The notes under the pieces: model-generated
Database searches by the model: none
Told to the model about the DNA's origin: nothing
Seen by the model: the letters and a program-made list of their open reading frames with translations, nothing else
Part shown: one piece after another, positions 9,217-17,370 of the stretch
Layout of the letters: the number at the start of each line of letters is the position of its first letter
Numbering within the stretch: position 1 is the first letter of the stretch
Assembly: GCF_009834565.1 (NCBI RefSeq)
Contig: NZ_CP019428.1
Coordinates: forward strand, 5,022,001 to 5,086,000
Length of the DNA stretch: 64,000 bases
From: Pseudomonas sp. R76
Lineage (GTDB): Bacteria > Pseudomonadota > Gammaproteobacteria > Pseudomonadales > Pseudomonadaceae
Reading direction: 5' to 3'
Translations under genes and position numbers: made by a program

Positions 9217-9984
9217 ATGCGCGTAGTCCTGGGCGCCTTATGGATGATTTCGCTTGCCAGCCTCGCGGCACCCGCGCCGTTGCGCTTCTCGGTTTCCGAC
9301 AGCTGGGGCATGCCCATGGCCCAGCTGGAGGGCAACCGGCCCACCCAGGGCATTTTGTATGACTTGATGCTGAGCCTGGCCACCCAGGTCGGGCGCCCCG
9401 CCGAGTTCCACGTGCTGGCACGGGCGCGCATCGCCAATGCCATGGCGCACGGCGACATTGATGTGCGTTGCTATGTGGCCCAGGCCTGGGTCGACAACCT
9501 GTCCGGCGACTACATCTGGAGCGTGCCGCTGATGGTGCAGCGTAACGTGCTGGCCAGCACCCACACCGCGCCGCACACCGTGCAAGTGGGCACTCTGCCC
9601 GCCCAGTCGATCGGCACCGTACTCAATTACCGCTATGCGGCCCTCGAGCCACTGTTCGCCAATGGCCAACTGACCCGCGACGACTCACGCAGCGAAGAGT
9701 TGGTGCTGCTCAAGCTGGTGGCCGGGCGCTTTAAATATGCGGTCATCAACGAATGGATACTGGACCGCTTCAACCTGAACCAGCCACCCAACCAGCGCTT
9801 GCAGAAGGTCGCGATCATTGACGAGCAAAGCCTGGGCTGCATCGTACGCAACGACCCGAATGTGCCGGTGCAGCAAATCTTGCGCACGCTGCTGCGGATG
9901 AAGATGTCGGGGGAGATCAACGACATCATCAAGCTGTACACCGGTGAGGAGGCGCAAACCCTGCACACTCCTGACAAGAACTGA
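9217..9984 (+). CDS. Periplasmic solute-binding protein (SBP family 3-like)
   Basis: 255 aa. ATG 9217 begins a signal peptide (MRVVLGALWMISLASLAAPA), so upstream in-frame Met codons are unlikely starts. The mature part resembles extracellular solute-binding protein family 3 (polar amino acid type): an RFSVSDSWGMPM opening, LYDLMLSLATQVGRP, and hinge-region DDSRSEELVLLKLVAGRFKY. No permease or ATPase gene is adjacent, so it is an orphan binding protein whose ligand is unknown. It is divergent from dnaX. Confidence 0.8.
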   Translation: MRVVLGALWMISLASLAAPAPLRFSVSDSWGMPMAQLEGNRPTQGILYDLMLSLATQVGRPAEFHVLARARIANAMAHGDIDVRCYVAQAWVDNLSGDYIWSVPLMVQRNVLASTHTAPHTVQVGTLPAQSIGTVLNYRYAALEPLFANGQLTRDDSRSEELVLLKLVAGRFKYAVINEWILDRFNLNQPPNQRLQKVAIIDEQSLGCIVRNDPNVPVQQILRTLLRMKMSGEINDIIKLYTGEEAQTLHTPDKN

Positions 9985-10038
9985 CAGGACTGCCTTATAG
10001 ACTGGGCCCACTTAACCGCACGCTCTCAAGGAGCCACC

Positions 10039-10410
10039 ATGCACACCGTCGCCCATTATTTCCTGCTCTACGTCGACAGCCCGGCCACCAGCGCCAACTT
10101 CTATAGCCGCCTGCTGGACACGCCACCGGTGGAGCTGAACCCGACCTTTGCGCTGTTCATCCTCGACAACGGCGTGAAGCTGGGCTTGTGGTCGCGGCAC
10201 ACCGTGGAACCGGCGGCGCGCCTCACCGGCGGCGGTGGCGAGGTTGGATTTTCGTTGCCCGACCAGGCGGCCGTCGATGCCCTGCATGATCAGTGGTTCG
10301 CGCGCGGCGCCACGATCATCCAATCACCGACCACCCTCGACTTCGGCTACACCTTTGTTGCCGAGGACCTCGATGGCCACCGGCTGCGCGCCTTCAGCCT
10401 GAGCGACTGA
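10039..10410 (+). CDS. VOC (glyoxalase/bleomycin-resistance fold) family protein
   Basis: 123 aa single-domain vicinal-oxygen-chelate protein. The pattern HYFLLYVDSPATSANFYSRLL, FALFILDNGVKLGLW and TFVAEDLDGHRLRAFSL is typical of PhnB/glyoxalase-like members. AAGGAG lies 6 bases before ATG 10039. Substrate unknown. The last 87 bp overlap, in antisense, the 3' end of the DMT-transporter gene on the other strand. Confidence 0.85.
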   Translation: MHTVAHYFLLYVDSPATSANFYSRLLDTPPVELNPTFALFILDNGVKLGLWSRHTVEPAARLTGGGGEVGFSLPDQAAVDALHDQWFARGATIIQSPTTLDFGYTFVAEDLDGHRLRAFSLSD

Positions 10411-11283
10411 CCGCCAGCGCCCCTCCAGGCTGATCGCCGCCACGCTGGCCAGCACGATCACACCGCCCAGCATCACCTGCACGGCAATGTGCTCGCCCAG
10501 CAGCGTCGCCGCCAGCAACATGGCCACCGGCGGAATCAAGTACATCGCCAGCGACGCGCGGCTGACCTCGACATGTTTCAACACATAGGCCCAGGCGAGG
10601 TACGCCAAGGCGCTGGGGAAAATGCCGAGGATCAGCACCGCCAGGTTTTCCGCCAGCGGCGCCTGCCCGACGGCATCGGCCAGGCCTGGCAAGTTCACGC
10701 ACAGCATCAAAGTGCCCGCCCACACCATGTAGCACGCCATCGTCAGCGGGCTGTAACGATGGGCGTAGTGTTTCTGGATCGCGAAATAAATGCTCCACGA
10801 CACCGCCGCCACCAGGATCAGCAAACCGCGCGGGTCGATGTCGCCCACGCCATGATCGCCCCAGATCACCACCAGCACGCCGAGCAACCCCAGTAACACG
10901 CAACTCCAGCGCCAGGCACTGACGCGCTCCTTCAAGCAGAAAAACGCGATCAACACACTGAACAGCGGCGCCGACTGCGCCAGCACACTCGACGCCGCCG
11001 CCGTCACCCATTGCTGCCCGTAATTGAGGCTGGTGTGGTGCAGGAACACGCCGAAAAAACCCAGCACCAGCAGCCACGGCAGATCGCGCCAACGCGGCCG
11101 ACCAATGCCCACCATCAGCGCCACGCCGCCCATGAATACCGACGCAATCAGAAAGCGCAGCAGCGCCAGCTGGCCGGGGCTGTAGCTGTGCAGCCCCATG
11201 TGCACGCCAATCGGCGAATAGGCCCAACAGAGGATGACGCCGGCGATGACTAGCGTAATCTTTACGGGTGACGGGGTATTCAT
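10324..11283 (-). CDS. EamA/DMT-family inner-membrane transporter
   Basis: 319 aa from ATG 11283. Ten predicted membrane helices in two EamA repeats (for example ITLVIAGVILCWAYSPIG, LVLGFFGVFLHHTSLNYG, VMLGGVIVLASVAAISL). Probably an exporter of metabolites or amino acids. The C-terminal tail of about 30 soluble residues after SLEGRWR is encoded across the antisense overlap with the VOC gene. Divergent from the LysR regulator at 11386, which likely controls it. Confidence 0.9.
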   Translation of the reverse strand: MNTPSPVKITLVIAGVILCWAYSPIGVHMGLHSYSPGQLALLRFLIASVFMGGVALMVGIGRPRWRDLPWLLVLGFFGVFLHHTSLNYGQQWVTAAASSVLAQSAPLFSVLIAFFCLKERVSAWRWSCVLLGLLGVLVVIWGDHGVGDIDPRGLLILVAAVSWSIYFAIQKHYAHRYSPLTMACYMVWAGTLMLCVNLPGLADAVGQAPLAENLAVLILGIFPSALAYLAWAYVLKHVEVSRASLAMYLIPPVAMLLAATLLGEHIAVQVMLGGVIVLASVAAISLEGRWRSVAQAEGAQPVAIEVLGNKGVAEVEGGR

Positions 11284-11385
11284 CGACGGCGTCCGGCAAC
11301 TGAGTAGGAATGCCGTCAGTCTTGGCCCAGGCAAGGCGCAGGACAATTAAGCGTTTCTGACTTCTGAAATCACTGGAACTGAGCA

Positions 11386-12249
11386 ATGGAACTGGCCCAA
11401 CTGAAAATGGTGCGAGCCGTGGCGCAAACCGGCAGCGTGGCCCAGGCCGCCCTGCAATTGCACTGCGTGCCGTCCAACATCACCACGCGTATCAAGCAGT
11501 TGGAAAGCGAGTTGGGCACGCCGCTGTTTATTCGTGCCGGGCGCGGGCTGGCGATCAGCGCCGCCGGTGAGATTTTCCTGGATTACTGCGAGCGCATCCT
11601 GGCGCTGGTCGACGAGTCCAAACGCGCAGTGGATGCCAATGCGATTCCCCGCGGCACCTTGCGCATCGGCGCCGTGGAGTCCAGCGCCAGCGGCCGTCTG
11701 CCGCCGCTGCTGGCGGAATATCACCGGCGCTATCCCGATGTCAGCCTAGAACTGGTCACCGGTGCCTGGGCCGAGCTGCTCGATGATCTGCAACACCATC
11801 GTCTCGACGTGGCACTGGTGGCGGCCGGAGGCAAACGCGCCAAGCTCGAACACAGCGTGGTCTACAGCGAACGCCTGGTGCTGATCGCAAGCGCCTCCAG
11901 CGCCCCGATCAACAGCGCCGAAGACCTGGCCGGGCGCACCTTGCTGGTGTGGCCACCCGGCTGCCCGTATCGCGCCGCGCTGGAAAACTGGGTCAAGCCC
12001 CACGACTTCAAGCCAAGCATCGCCAGCTATGCCAGCTGGGGCACGATCATCGGCTGTGTCAGCGCGGGCATTGGCGTGGCGTTGGCGCCGGAAGGCATTC
12101 TGGCCCGCTATGAGCAGGCCAATCAGCTGGCGTCTTACCGGTTTGAGGAACTGCAGGCGGTGGACAACCTGCTGTTCTGGCACAAGGACACCCAACGGCA
12201 CCTGGCGCGGGATGCGTTTGCCGGGCTGCTGCGCGAGACTTTTGGCTAA
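11386..12249 (+). CDS. LysR-family transcriptional regulator
   Basis: 287 aa. N-terminal winged helix-turn-helix (MELAQLKMVRAVAQTGSVAQ; SNITTRIKQLESELGTPLF) and a C-terminal LysR substrate-binding domain (GTLRIGAVESSASGRLPPLL). It has 102 bp of shared upstream region with the divergent DMT transporter, the usual arrangement for a LysR regulator and its target. Effector unknown. Confidence 0.92.
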   Translation: MELAQLKMVRAVAQTGSVAQAALQLHCVPSNITTRIKQLESELGTPLFIRAGRGLAISAAGEIFLDYCERILALVDESKRAVDANAIPRGTLRIGAVESSASGRLPPLLAEYHRRYPDVSLELVTGAWAELLDDLQHHRLDVALVAAGGKRAKLEHSVVYSERLVLIASASSAPINSAEDLAGRTLLVWPPGCPYRAALENWVKPHDFKPSIASYASWGTIIGCVSAGIGVALAPEGILARYEQANQLASYRFEELQAVDNLLFWHKDTQRHLARDAFAGLLRETFG

Positions 12250-12309
12250 CTCGTTGGGCAAATTTCAGATATTCTCCCGCGAAATTAATTCAAAATGTAA
12301 GGGACTACC

Positions 12310-13212
12310 ATGAATTACATCCGCGCATTGATGGCGGCGGCCGCCCTGAGCCTGTCTGCCGCACCCGCTTTTGCTGCACCCGCACCGGCTCCTGCTGAAG
12401 CCAGCGCCCCCGCCGAAACGGCCGAACACTTCCTCGCCTCACTCAAGCAGAAGACCGGCACGGTCACCCTGCCGAGCGGCATCGCCACGCTCAAGCTCAA
12501 CGATGAGTTCTACTACCTCGACCCGTCGGACACCGAGCGCTTGCTGACCGATGGCTGGGGCAACCCTCCCGGCTTCAAGACCTTGGGCATGATCGTGCCG
12601 AAAGCGGTGAGCCCGCTGTCGCAAAGCGGCTGGGGTGTGATTGTCAGCTACAAGGCTGACGGGCATGTTTCCGACGAGGATGCGGCGAAAATCGACTATG
12701 CCGAACTGCTCAAGCAGATGCAGGAAGAAGACGAAGAAGACAACAAACAGCGCCAGAAACAAGGCTACGCCGGCCTGCACCTGCTGGGCTGGGCCGAGCC
12801 GCCGCACTACGACGACACCACCCACAAGATGTATTGGGCACGCGAACTCAAAGCCGACGACGCCCAGCAGACCACCCTCAACTACAGCATCCGTGTGCTG
12901 GGCCGTGAAGGCGTGCTGGAGCTCAACGCCGTCGCCGCCATGGCCGACCTCGCCACCATCAAGCAGGAAATGCCCAAGGTCCTGGCCTTCACCAACTTTA
13001 CCGACGGCAACCTGTACACGGACTTCAACCCAAAGACCGACAAACTGGCCACTTACGGCCTGGCAGCCCTGGTCGCCGGCGGGATAGCCGCCAAGGCCGG
13101 GTTGTTTGCCAAGATCGGCATATTCCTGCTGGCAGCGAAGAAGTTTCTGGTGGTCGGTGTGGTGGCGCTGTTCGCCCTGATCCGCAAGTTGTTCAATCGC
13201 GATAAAGCCTGA
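12310..13212 (+). CDS. DUF2167 domain membrane-anchored protein
   Basis: 300 aa. Signal peptide MNYIRALMAAAALSLSAAPA with AFA before the cleavage point, then a Pro/Ala-rich linker. The DUF2167 domain includes TVTLPSGIATLKLNDEFYYL, LLTDGWGNPPG and GWAEPPHYDDTTHKMYWA. A C-terminal hydrophobic stretch of about 45 residues (AKAGLFAKIGIFLLAAKKF and VGVVALFALI) with a basic tail anchors it in the membrane. Function unknown; the family is common in Proteobacteria. An acidic coiled stretch (QEEDEEDNKQRQ) sits in the middle. Confidence 0.88.
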   Translation: MNYIRALMAAAALSLSAAPAFAAPAPAPAEASAPAETAEHFLASLKQKTGTVTLPSGIATLKLNDEFYYLDPSDTERLLTDGWGNPPGFKTLGMIVPKAVSPLSQSGWGVIVSYKADGHVSDEDAAKIDYAELLKQMQEEDEEDNKQRQKQGYAGLHLLGWAEPPHYDDTTHKMYWARELKADDAQQTTLNYSIRVLGREGVLELNAVAAMADLATIKQEMPKVLAFTNFTDGNLYTDFNPKTDKLATYGLAALVAGGIAAKAGLFAKIGIFLLAAKKFLVVGVVALFALIRKLFNRDKA

Positions 13213-13227
13213 ACCCAGGCATAAAAA

Positions 13228-13258
13228 ACGCCGCAGCGTGCATGACACGTTGCGGCGT
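13228..13258 (-). terminator. Hairpin between convergent genes, terminator for the minus strand
   Basis: 13-bp stem (13228-13240 with 13246-13258, one G-U pair) and a 5-base loop. On the minus strand it is followed by TTTTTT, so it terminates the muramidase/SH3 operon; the plus-strand side lacks a T run. Confidence 0.75.
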
Positions 13259-13313
13259 AGCGAATGCGTTCAGATCTGCGCAGTGATCAGGGCCGACAGG
13301 CAGCTGTCGCAGC

Positions 13314-13904
13314 TCAGTTTTTCGGCGCAGACAGCCGGCTGTATTCGTCCTGGCTGATCCAGCCGGTGTACGTATGGTCCTTGGCGTTGGTGAACTCAAC
13401 GTGGGCCCAACCCTCCTTGAATGCCAGTACGCCCACCACATCATCCTTGACGATATACGGGCGCTTGGCTGCATCGGCGCCGGGCTCTTCGAGCAAGTAA
13501 GCCTTGTCGGCGGACACCGTCACCAGGCCGATCCACTGCGTGTTGGCAGTCTGGGTCAGCTCCAGGCCCGTGGCAATTTCCGGCATCAGCACGCTCAGGC
13601 AGCCAGGATGCTGGCGGCCCTTTTCTACGGTCAGCGTCACGCCATCGGACGAAGCCGCCACGCTGCCGGGGTAGGCCTCGTCAAGCCAGGTGGTAAGGGC
13701 TTCGGGCTTGCCTTGCAGGTAGAACGCACAGCTGCGCGTCACGCCCTCGCCCAATTCTTCCGCGTAATAACCTTCGACCTGATGCTCAGGCGTGACCGCC
13801 AGCATCAGCCCTTCGTATTTGCCTGAATGCAAGGCTGTTTCGCCCGCAAATGCAGGCGCGATAGCGCACAACGACAAAACACCTGCTGCTAGAAAACGCG
13901 TCAT
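13314..13904 (-). CDS. Exported protein with C-terminal SH3-like domain, partner of the adjacent muramidase
   Basis: 196 aa from ATG 13904. Signal peptide MTRFLAAGVLSLCAIAPAFA, so the product is periplasmic. The middle region is unrecognised and holds two Cys (TRSCAFY, HPGCLSV) that could form a disulphide. The C-terminal 70 residues look like a bacterial SH3 domain (ADKAYLLEEPGADAAKR; DDVVGVLAFKEGWAHVEF; YTGWISQDEYSRL). Its ATG lies one base after the stop of the muramidase gene, so the two are co-translated. An exported small protein made with a peptidoglycan hydrolase suggests an immunity or accessory role, but this is inference. Confidence 0.78.
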   Translation of the reverse strand: MTRFLAAGVLSLCAIAPAFAGETALHSGKYEGLMLAVTPEHQVEGYYAEELGEGVTRSCAFYLQGKPEALTTWLDEAYPGSVAASSDGVTLTVEKGRQHPGCLSVLMPEIATGLELTQTANTQWIGLVTVSADKAYLLEEPGADAAKRPYIVKDDVVGVLAFKEGWAHVEFTNAKDHTYTGWISQDEYSRLSAPKN

Positions 13905-13905
13905 C

Positions 13906-14952
13906 TTATTTTTTCCCTTCCAATGCTTCGTAGGCCTTCTTGATACGACGGTCATAGTCGCCGTAATCCTCGCCGTTATAGTTGCGCGCCATGGCGACAT
14001 AATCTTTATTTTTCATGGCTTTGATCAACGCCGGGCTCTGGCTGCAGAAGCCGATAAAGGCCTTTAGTTGGTTGCCGGCATTAATCTTTAATGCCGCCGC
14101 AAATTCAAACACGGTCTTGTAACCACAGGAGGTGAAGTTGAACCCCATGATCTGAAACATACCCCAGGACGCCGACATCAACGCCGCTTCCTGGTCCAGA
14201 GCAAACGCAGTGGCCATGGTTTCCCAGGCCTTGGTCTGGTCCTTGTTGTTGACCTGCCACTGCGGCCCGGCTTTTCGCACATAGGGGTAAGACAGCAGTG
14301 GATGCGCCTGGTCATAAATGTGCTTGGTGTATTTGCGAAACAGGTGCCCTTCAAAGGCGATCACCGGCAACTTGGCCGGCCCGAAACCGGAACGCCCGCC
14401 GGACTCGACAGTGGCGAAGGCCTTGATGATATTCACCGAGATACCGCTGCCCAACTGGGTGGCGGCGTTCTGGAAGTCGCTGTCGGTGAGCGTCATGCCG
14501 CCGTCGCACGTGGCCTGGAGCATCAATTGCCGGTTACGCCGCTCGGCCTCGACCATCGCACGCATGCGGTCCAGGTACACGTTGACCGTGGCCTGCACCG
14601 CGTCGCCGTTGTTATTGCCGAAGACATTCAGAAAACTGGGAATGCGCATCGTCGGGAAGGCCTTTACGGGCACCTTCACCGCTTCTTCGATCAGGCTATT
14701 GAAGGTCCGACCAGTTGGGTCGATCACGCCATCGGGGTGCGCATACTTGAGATGGCGAAACTGATACTGGCTGATGCACTGCACCAACTGGCCGTCACAC
14801 TTGCCGTTTTCGGCCAGCGCAAACCCCATCTTGGGAATGATCAAATTGAAAAGATACTGGATGCACTGAACATCGGCAGGCAAGTTGCGCGCTTTACCTG
14901 GCGCGCCGACCGAAGCACTGATAAGACGGGGCAACCCTGGCAGGCTTTTCAT
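13906..14952 (-). CDS. N-acetylmuramidase (DUF3380-type) with N-terminal peptidoglycan-binding-like domain
   Basis: 348 aa. AAGGA lies 8 bases before ATG 14952, which decides against the Met codon three residues upstream (14961), where the SD would touch the start. The N-terminal ~95 residues resemble a peptidoglycan-binding helix bundle (ADVQCIQYLFNLI; PDGVIDPTGRTFNSL). The C-terminal N-acetylmuramidase domain shows AFATVESGGRSGFGPAKLP with a probable catalytic Glu, then IAFEGHLF, ASWGMFQIMGFN and ARNYNGEDYGDYD. No signal peptide is seen, so release would need a dedicated system. Paralogous to 15109-16104. No holin or phage genes are near. Confidence 0.87.
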   Translation of the reverse strand: MKSLPGLPRLISASVGAPGKARNLPADVQCIQYLFNLIIPKMGFALAENGKCDGQLVQCISQYQFRHLKYAHPDGVIDPTGRTFNSLIEEAVKVPVKAFPTMRIPSFLNVFGNNNGDAVQATVNVYLDRMRAMVEAERRNRQLMLQATCDGGMTLTDSDFQNAATQLGSGISVNIIKAFATVESGGRSGFGPAKLPVIAFEGHLFRKYTKHIYDQAHPLLSYPYVRKAGPQWQVNNKDQTKAWETMATAFALDQEAALMSASWGMFQIMGFNFTSCGYKTVFEFAAALKINAGNQLKAFIGFCSQSPALIKAMKNKDYVAMARNYNGEDYGDYDRRIKKAYEALEGKK

Positions 14953-15108
14953 CACAGACATCCTTGTTAGTTAAAGAAGTGATAGCACTTCAGTATCAAG
15001 CCGGCGCACTTGTCACAAACTGAAACAAGTGGCCGGCGGAAACTAACAATATGGTTTTGGGTTGTCCAGAGGGCGTTTGGAATGTTGTGAAATAGCCGTC
15101 ATGCGCGG

Positions 15109-16104
15109 CTATTTTTTCTTTTCCAGCGCCTCGAAGGCTTTCTGGATGCGCTTGTCGTAATCACCATAGTCGCTGCCGTTATAGATGCTGGCCATGCCCA
15201 CATAATCCTTTTTCTTCATGGCATTGAGCAGGGTCGGGTTCTTGCGGCAAAAACCGACGAACGCCATCAATTGCTGGCCGGCATTGAGCTTCATCGCGGC
15301 GACGAACTCGTACACAGTCTTGTAGCCGCAGTTGGCGAAATTGAAGCCCATGATTTGAAACATGCCGTAGGACGCCGACAGCAACGCCGCCTCCGGGTTG
15401 AGGTTAAACGCGGCGACCAGCGTCTGCCACGCCTTCGCCTGGTCCTTGTTATTGGCCCGCCACTGCGGGCCGGCCTTTTCTTTGTAGGGGTAAGACAATA
15501 AGGGATAGGCCGCGTCGTACTTTCGTTGAGTGTGCTTGCGGAAAATGTGCCCTTCGTAAGCAATCACCGGCATTTTTGCCGGCCCGAACCCGGAACGCCC
15601 ACCGGACTCGACGATGGCGAAAGCCTTGATGATATTCATCGCAACAGCACCGCCCAATTGGGTGGCGGCATTCTGAAAGTCCGCTTCGGTCAGCGTGACG
15701 TTACCGTCGCAAGTGGCCTGGGTGACCAACTTCTGTTTGTCCACTGCTGCCTGGATCGGTGCCGGAGCGCGCTCTGGGGTCTGCTCGACTTTTACACCGG
15801 TCGCGTTATTGACTTGAGCAACGGCCTTGCGCGCTTCCTCAACCAAGCTGTTGAACGTCCGCCCTCCCGGGTCAATTACCCCGTCCGGCTTGGCCACCTT
15901 AAGATGGTTCAACTGATAGTCGAGGATGCGCTGGACCAACAGGGGGCCGCACTTGCCGTCCACCACCAAGGGTGAAACAGATTTGGGCGCAATCAGATTA
16001 AACAGACGTTGAATGTGTTGAACATCGGCAGGCACATTGCGGGCCTTGTCTGTGGTGCCGACAGAGGCACTGATAACACTGGGTATCGCTTGAAGGCTGG
16101 TCAT
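15109..16104 (-). CDS. N-acetylmuramidase (DUF3380-type), tandem paralogue
   Basis: 331 aa from ATG 16104; AAGGA stands 8 bases upstream, as in its paralogue, so the Met at 16113 is not the likely start. Same two-domain layout: KARNVPADVQHIQRLFNLI, PDGVIDPGGRTFNSL, then IVESGGRSGFGPAKMP, IAYEGHIF, SASYGMFQIMGFN and YNGSDYGDYDKRIQ. The linker between domains is shorter than in the first copy. No signal peptide. Unlike the first copy it is not followed by its own exported partner; 156 bp separate it from the next gene. A recent tandem duplication is the simplest reading. Confidence 0.87.
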   Translation of the reverse strand: MTSLQAIPSVISASVGTTDKARNVPADVQHIQRLFNLIAPKSVSPLVVDGKCGPLLVQRILDYQLNHLKVAKPDGVIDPGGRTFNSLVEEARKAVAQVNNATGVKVEQTPERAPAPIQAAVDKQKLVTQATCDGNVTLTEADFQNAATQLGGAVAMNIIKAFAIVESGGRSGFGPAKMPVIAYEGHIFRKHTQRKYDAAYPLLSYPYKEKAGPQWRANNKDQAKAWQTLVAAFNLNPEAALLSASYGMFQIMGFNFANCGYKTVYEFVAAMKLNAGQQLMAFVGFCRKNPTLLNAMKKKDYVGMASIYNGSDYGDYDKRIQKAFEALEKKK

Positions 16105-16355
16105 GGCAATCATCCTTGTTGATCAACGGAGTGCCATCACTTCTTCACTACTCCAGCACCGGTTCACATGTATCAATGAAGCTAGCAGCCCGTCCCGTTT
16201 TGTCCAGCCACGAGACGGGGCGTGGTGAAACGCTCAAGGGCGCTCACGACCCAGTCGCTTTGCAGGACGCGTGCTGCCAAGACCTTGCGAGTATTCAGCC
16301 GCCAATTGCACTATTGTGGCTGCGCAAGGAGCCTCCAAAACACTCAAGGATTGAA

Positions 16356-16934
16356 ATGAAAGCCTCTCTACTTATTTTGTCGGTCGTGGCTCTGTTGTCC
16401 GGCTGCGCCTCGTCCTCGACTGCTGTCGCCCCAGACCTTTCACGCGCCTCCATCGCCGAAACCAAGTCGGTGGTATTTAACGGCAAGACATTTGTCCTGA
16501 AATACCAGAAAAATGGCTTGTGGGAATATTTCCCGGAACACGAAAGCGTCGATGCATGGACTGAAATGCTGGACTTCACTGTCGTCCCTTTGGGCGATAA
16601 ACGCATCGAACCGCTGGACCTGGGTCAACGCACTGTCCAGCTGCACCAGCAGGAAAACCCGGACATGCCGGCGGTCCTGACGACGGACAACAAGACCGGG
16701 ATCCTGTATCTGATGCTGTTCTTCCCCTCGTCGCTGCGCAAAGACGGACATTTCTCCGAGTACAGCTTCTTCAAGTATTACCGCGACAGCGGCACGGGCC
16801 AGATCATCATTTTTCACTTCGCCAGAAACGTAGCGGCCAAGTCACAGACACCGGAGGAGCGCTGGGAAAGCACCACGGAGATAGGCCATGAAATCGTGCC
16901 GGTGATAAAGGCATTTCCCAAGTACCGCCCGTAA
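16356..16934 (+). CDS. Predicted lipoprotein of unknown function
   Basis: 192 aa from ATG 16356, after AAGGA. The N-terminus MKASLLILSVVALLSGC is a lipoprotein signal with lipobox LSGC (Cys17), followed by a Ser/Ala linker. The mature part is mixed alpha/beta with no domain I recognise (motifs WEYFPEHESVDAWTEMLDF and SFFKYYRDSGTG). A longer upstream frame exists but would bury the signal peptide. It is divergent from the muramidase pair. Confidence 0.8.
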   Translation: MKASLLILSVVALLSGCASSSTAVAPDLSRASIAETKSVVFNGKTFVLKYQKNGLWEYFPEHESVDAWTEMLDFTVVPLGDKRIEPLDLGQRTVQLHQQENPDMPAVLTTDNKTGILYLMLFFPSSLRKDGHFSEYSFFKYYRDSGTGQIIIFHFARNVAAKSQTPEERWESTTEIGHEIVPVIKAFPKYRP

Positions 16935-17034
16935 TGCGGTTGAGCGCGCAGCAGAAATCGCTTCGCAGACATTGATTGTCGGCAAAAACGTAAAAAATTT
17001 GGGATTTGAGGGTTACTTCGGAAGAGCGTTATGG

Positions 17035-17135
17035 AGGCAACCCCACCAGCCACACCCCGGCACACAATGTTCCCGCTGTGGCTGCTGCCTTCCGGCTCTG
17101 ACCAGGTTCACGGGTAATCGTTGCGGGGGGACCGA
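17035..17135 (-). ncRNA. ffs: 4.5S RNA, signal recognition particle RNA
   Basis: On the minus strand the sequence carries the SRP domain IV core: AACCTGGTCAG, then GCCGGAAGGCAGCAGCC (GGAA tetraloop with the asymmetric Ffh-binding loop), then ACAGCGGGAACATTGTGTGCC. The ends pair (GGTCCCCCCGC with GGGGTTGCCTCC) to make the long hairpin. Size is about 100 nt, as usual for gammaproteobacteria. The 5' end is inferred from pairing; the promoter lies about 35 bp further out, so a 5' leader trimmed by RNase P is likely. Confidence 0.93.
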
Positions 17136-17177
17136 TGGGGTCACCATAACGACGCTGGCCTCTCGGCAAGCGGGGCC

Positions 17178-17205
17178 ATTGTACCGATCTCATCGGAAGT
17201 TACAA
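17178..17205 (-). promoter_or_regulatory. Sigma-70 promoter of ffs
   Basis: On the minus strand TTGTAA (17205-17200) and TACAAT (17183-17178) are 16 bp apart. The start would fall near 17171, giving a leader of about 35 nt before mature 4.5S RNA. Confidence 0.7.
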
Positions 17206-17276
17206 CCGTTGGTGCCGGATTAAAAAGCCAAGGGGTTCAAGTACTTGCCCTAGTGTCAGATTCAACCTCTTTCAAA

Positions 17277-17364
17277 TGTGGGAGCCGGGCTTGCCCGCGA
17301 TGCAAGCGCTTCGGTGTGACAGTTACGCCACGGTGACGCAATCGCAGGCAAGCCAGCTCCCACA
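17277..17364. repeat. REP palindrome pair, family 1
   Basis: TGTGGGAGCCGGGCTTGCCC at 17277 and the complementary arm ending AGCCAGCTCCCACA at 17364. The arms are two subtypes (GCCGGGC versus GCTGGC), so pairing is imperfect. It lies between the ffs promoter and the 3' end of the metallopeptidase gene. Confidence 0.88.
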
Positions 17365-17370
17365 TTTTGA

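Noticed and set aside
13906..16104. Prophage remnant with endolysins
   Set aside because: No holin, spanin, tail, capsid or integrase genes and no att-like direct repeats flank the two muramidase genes.
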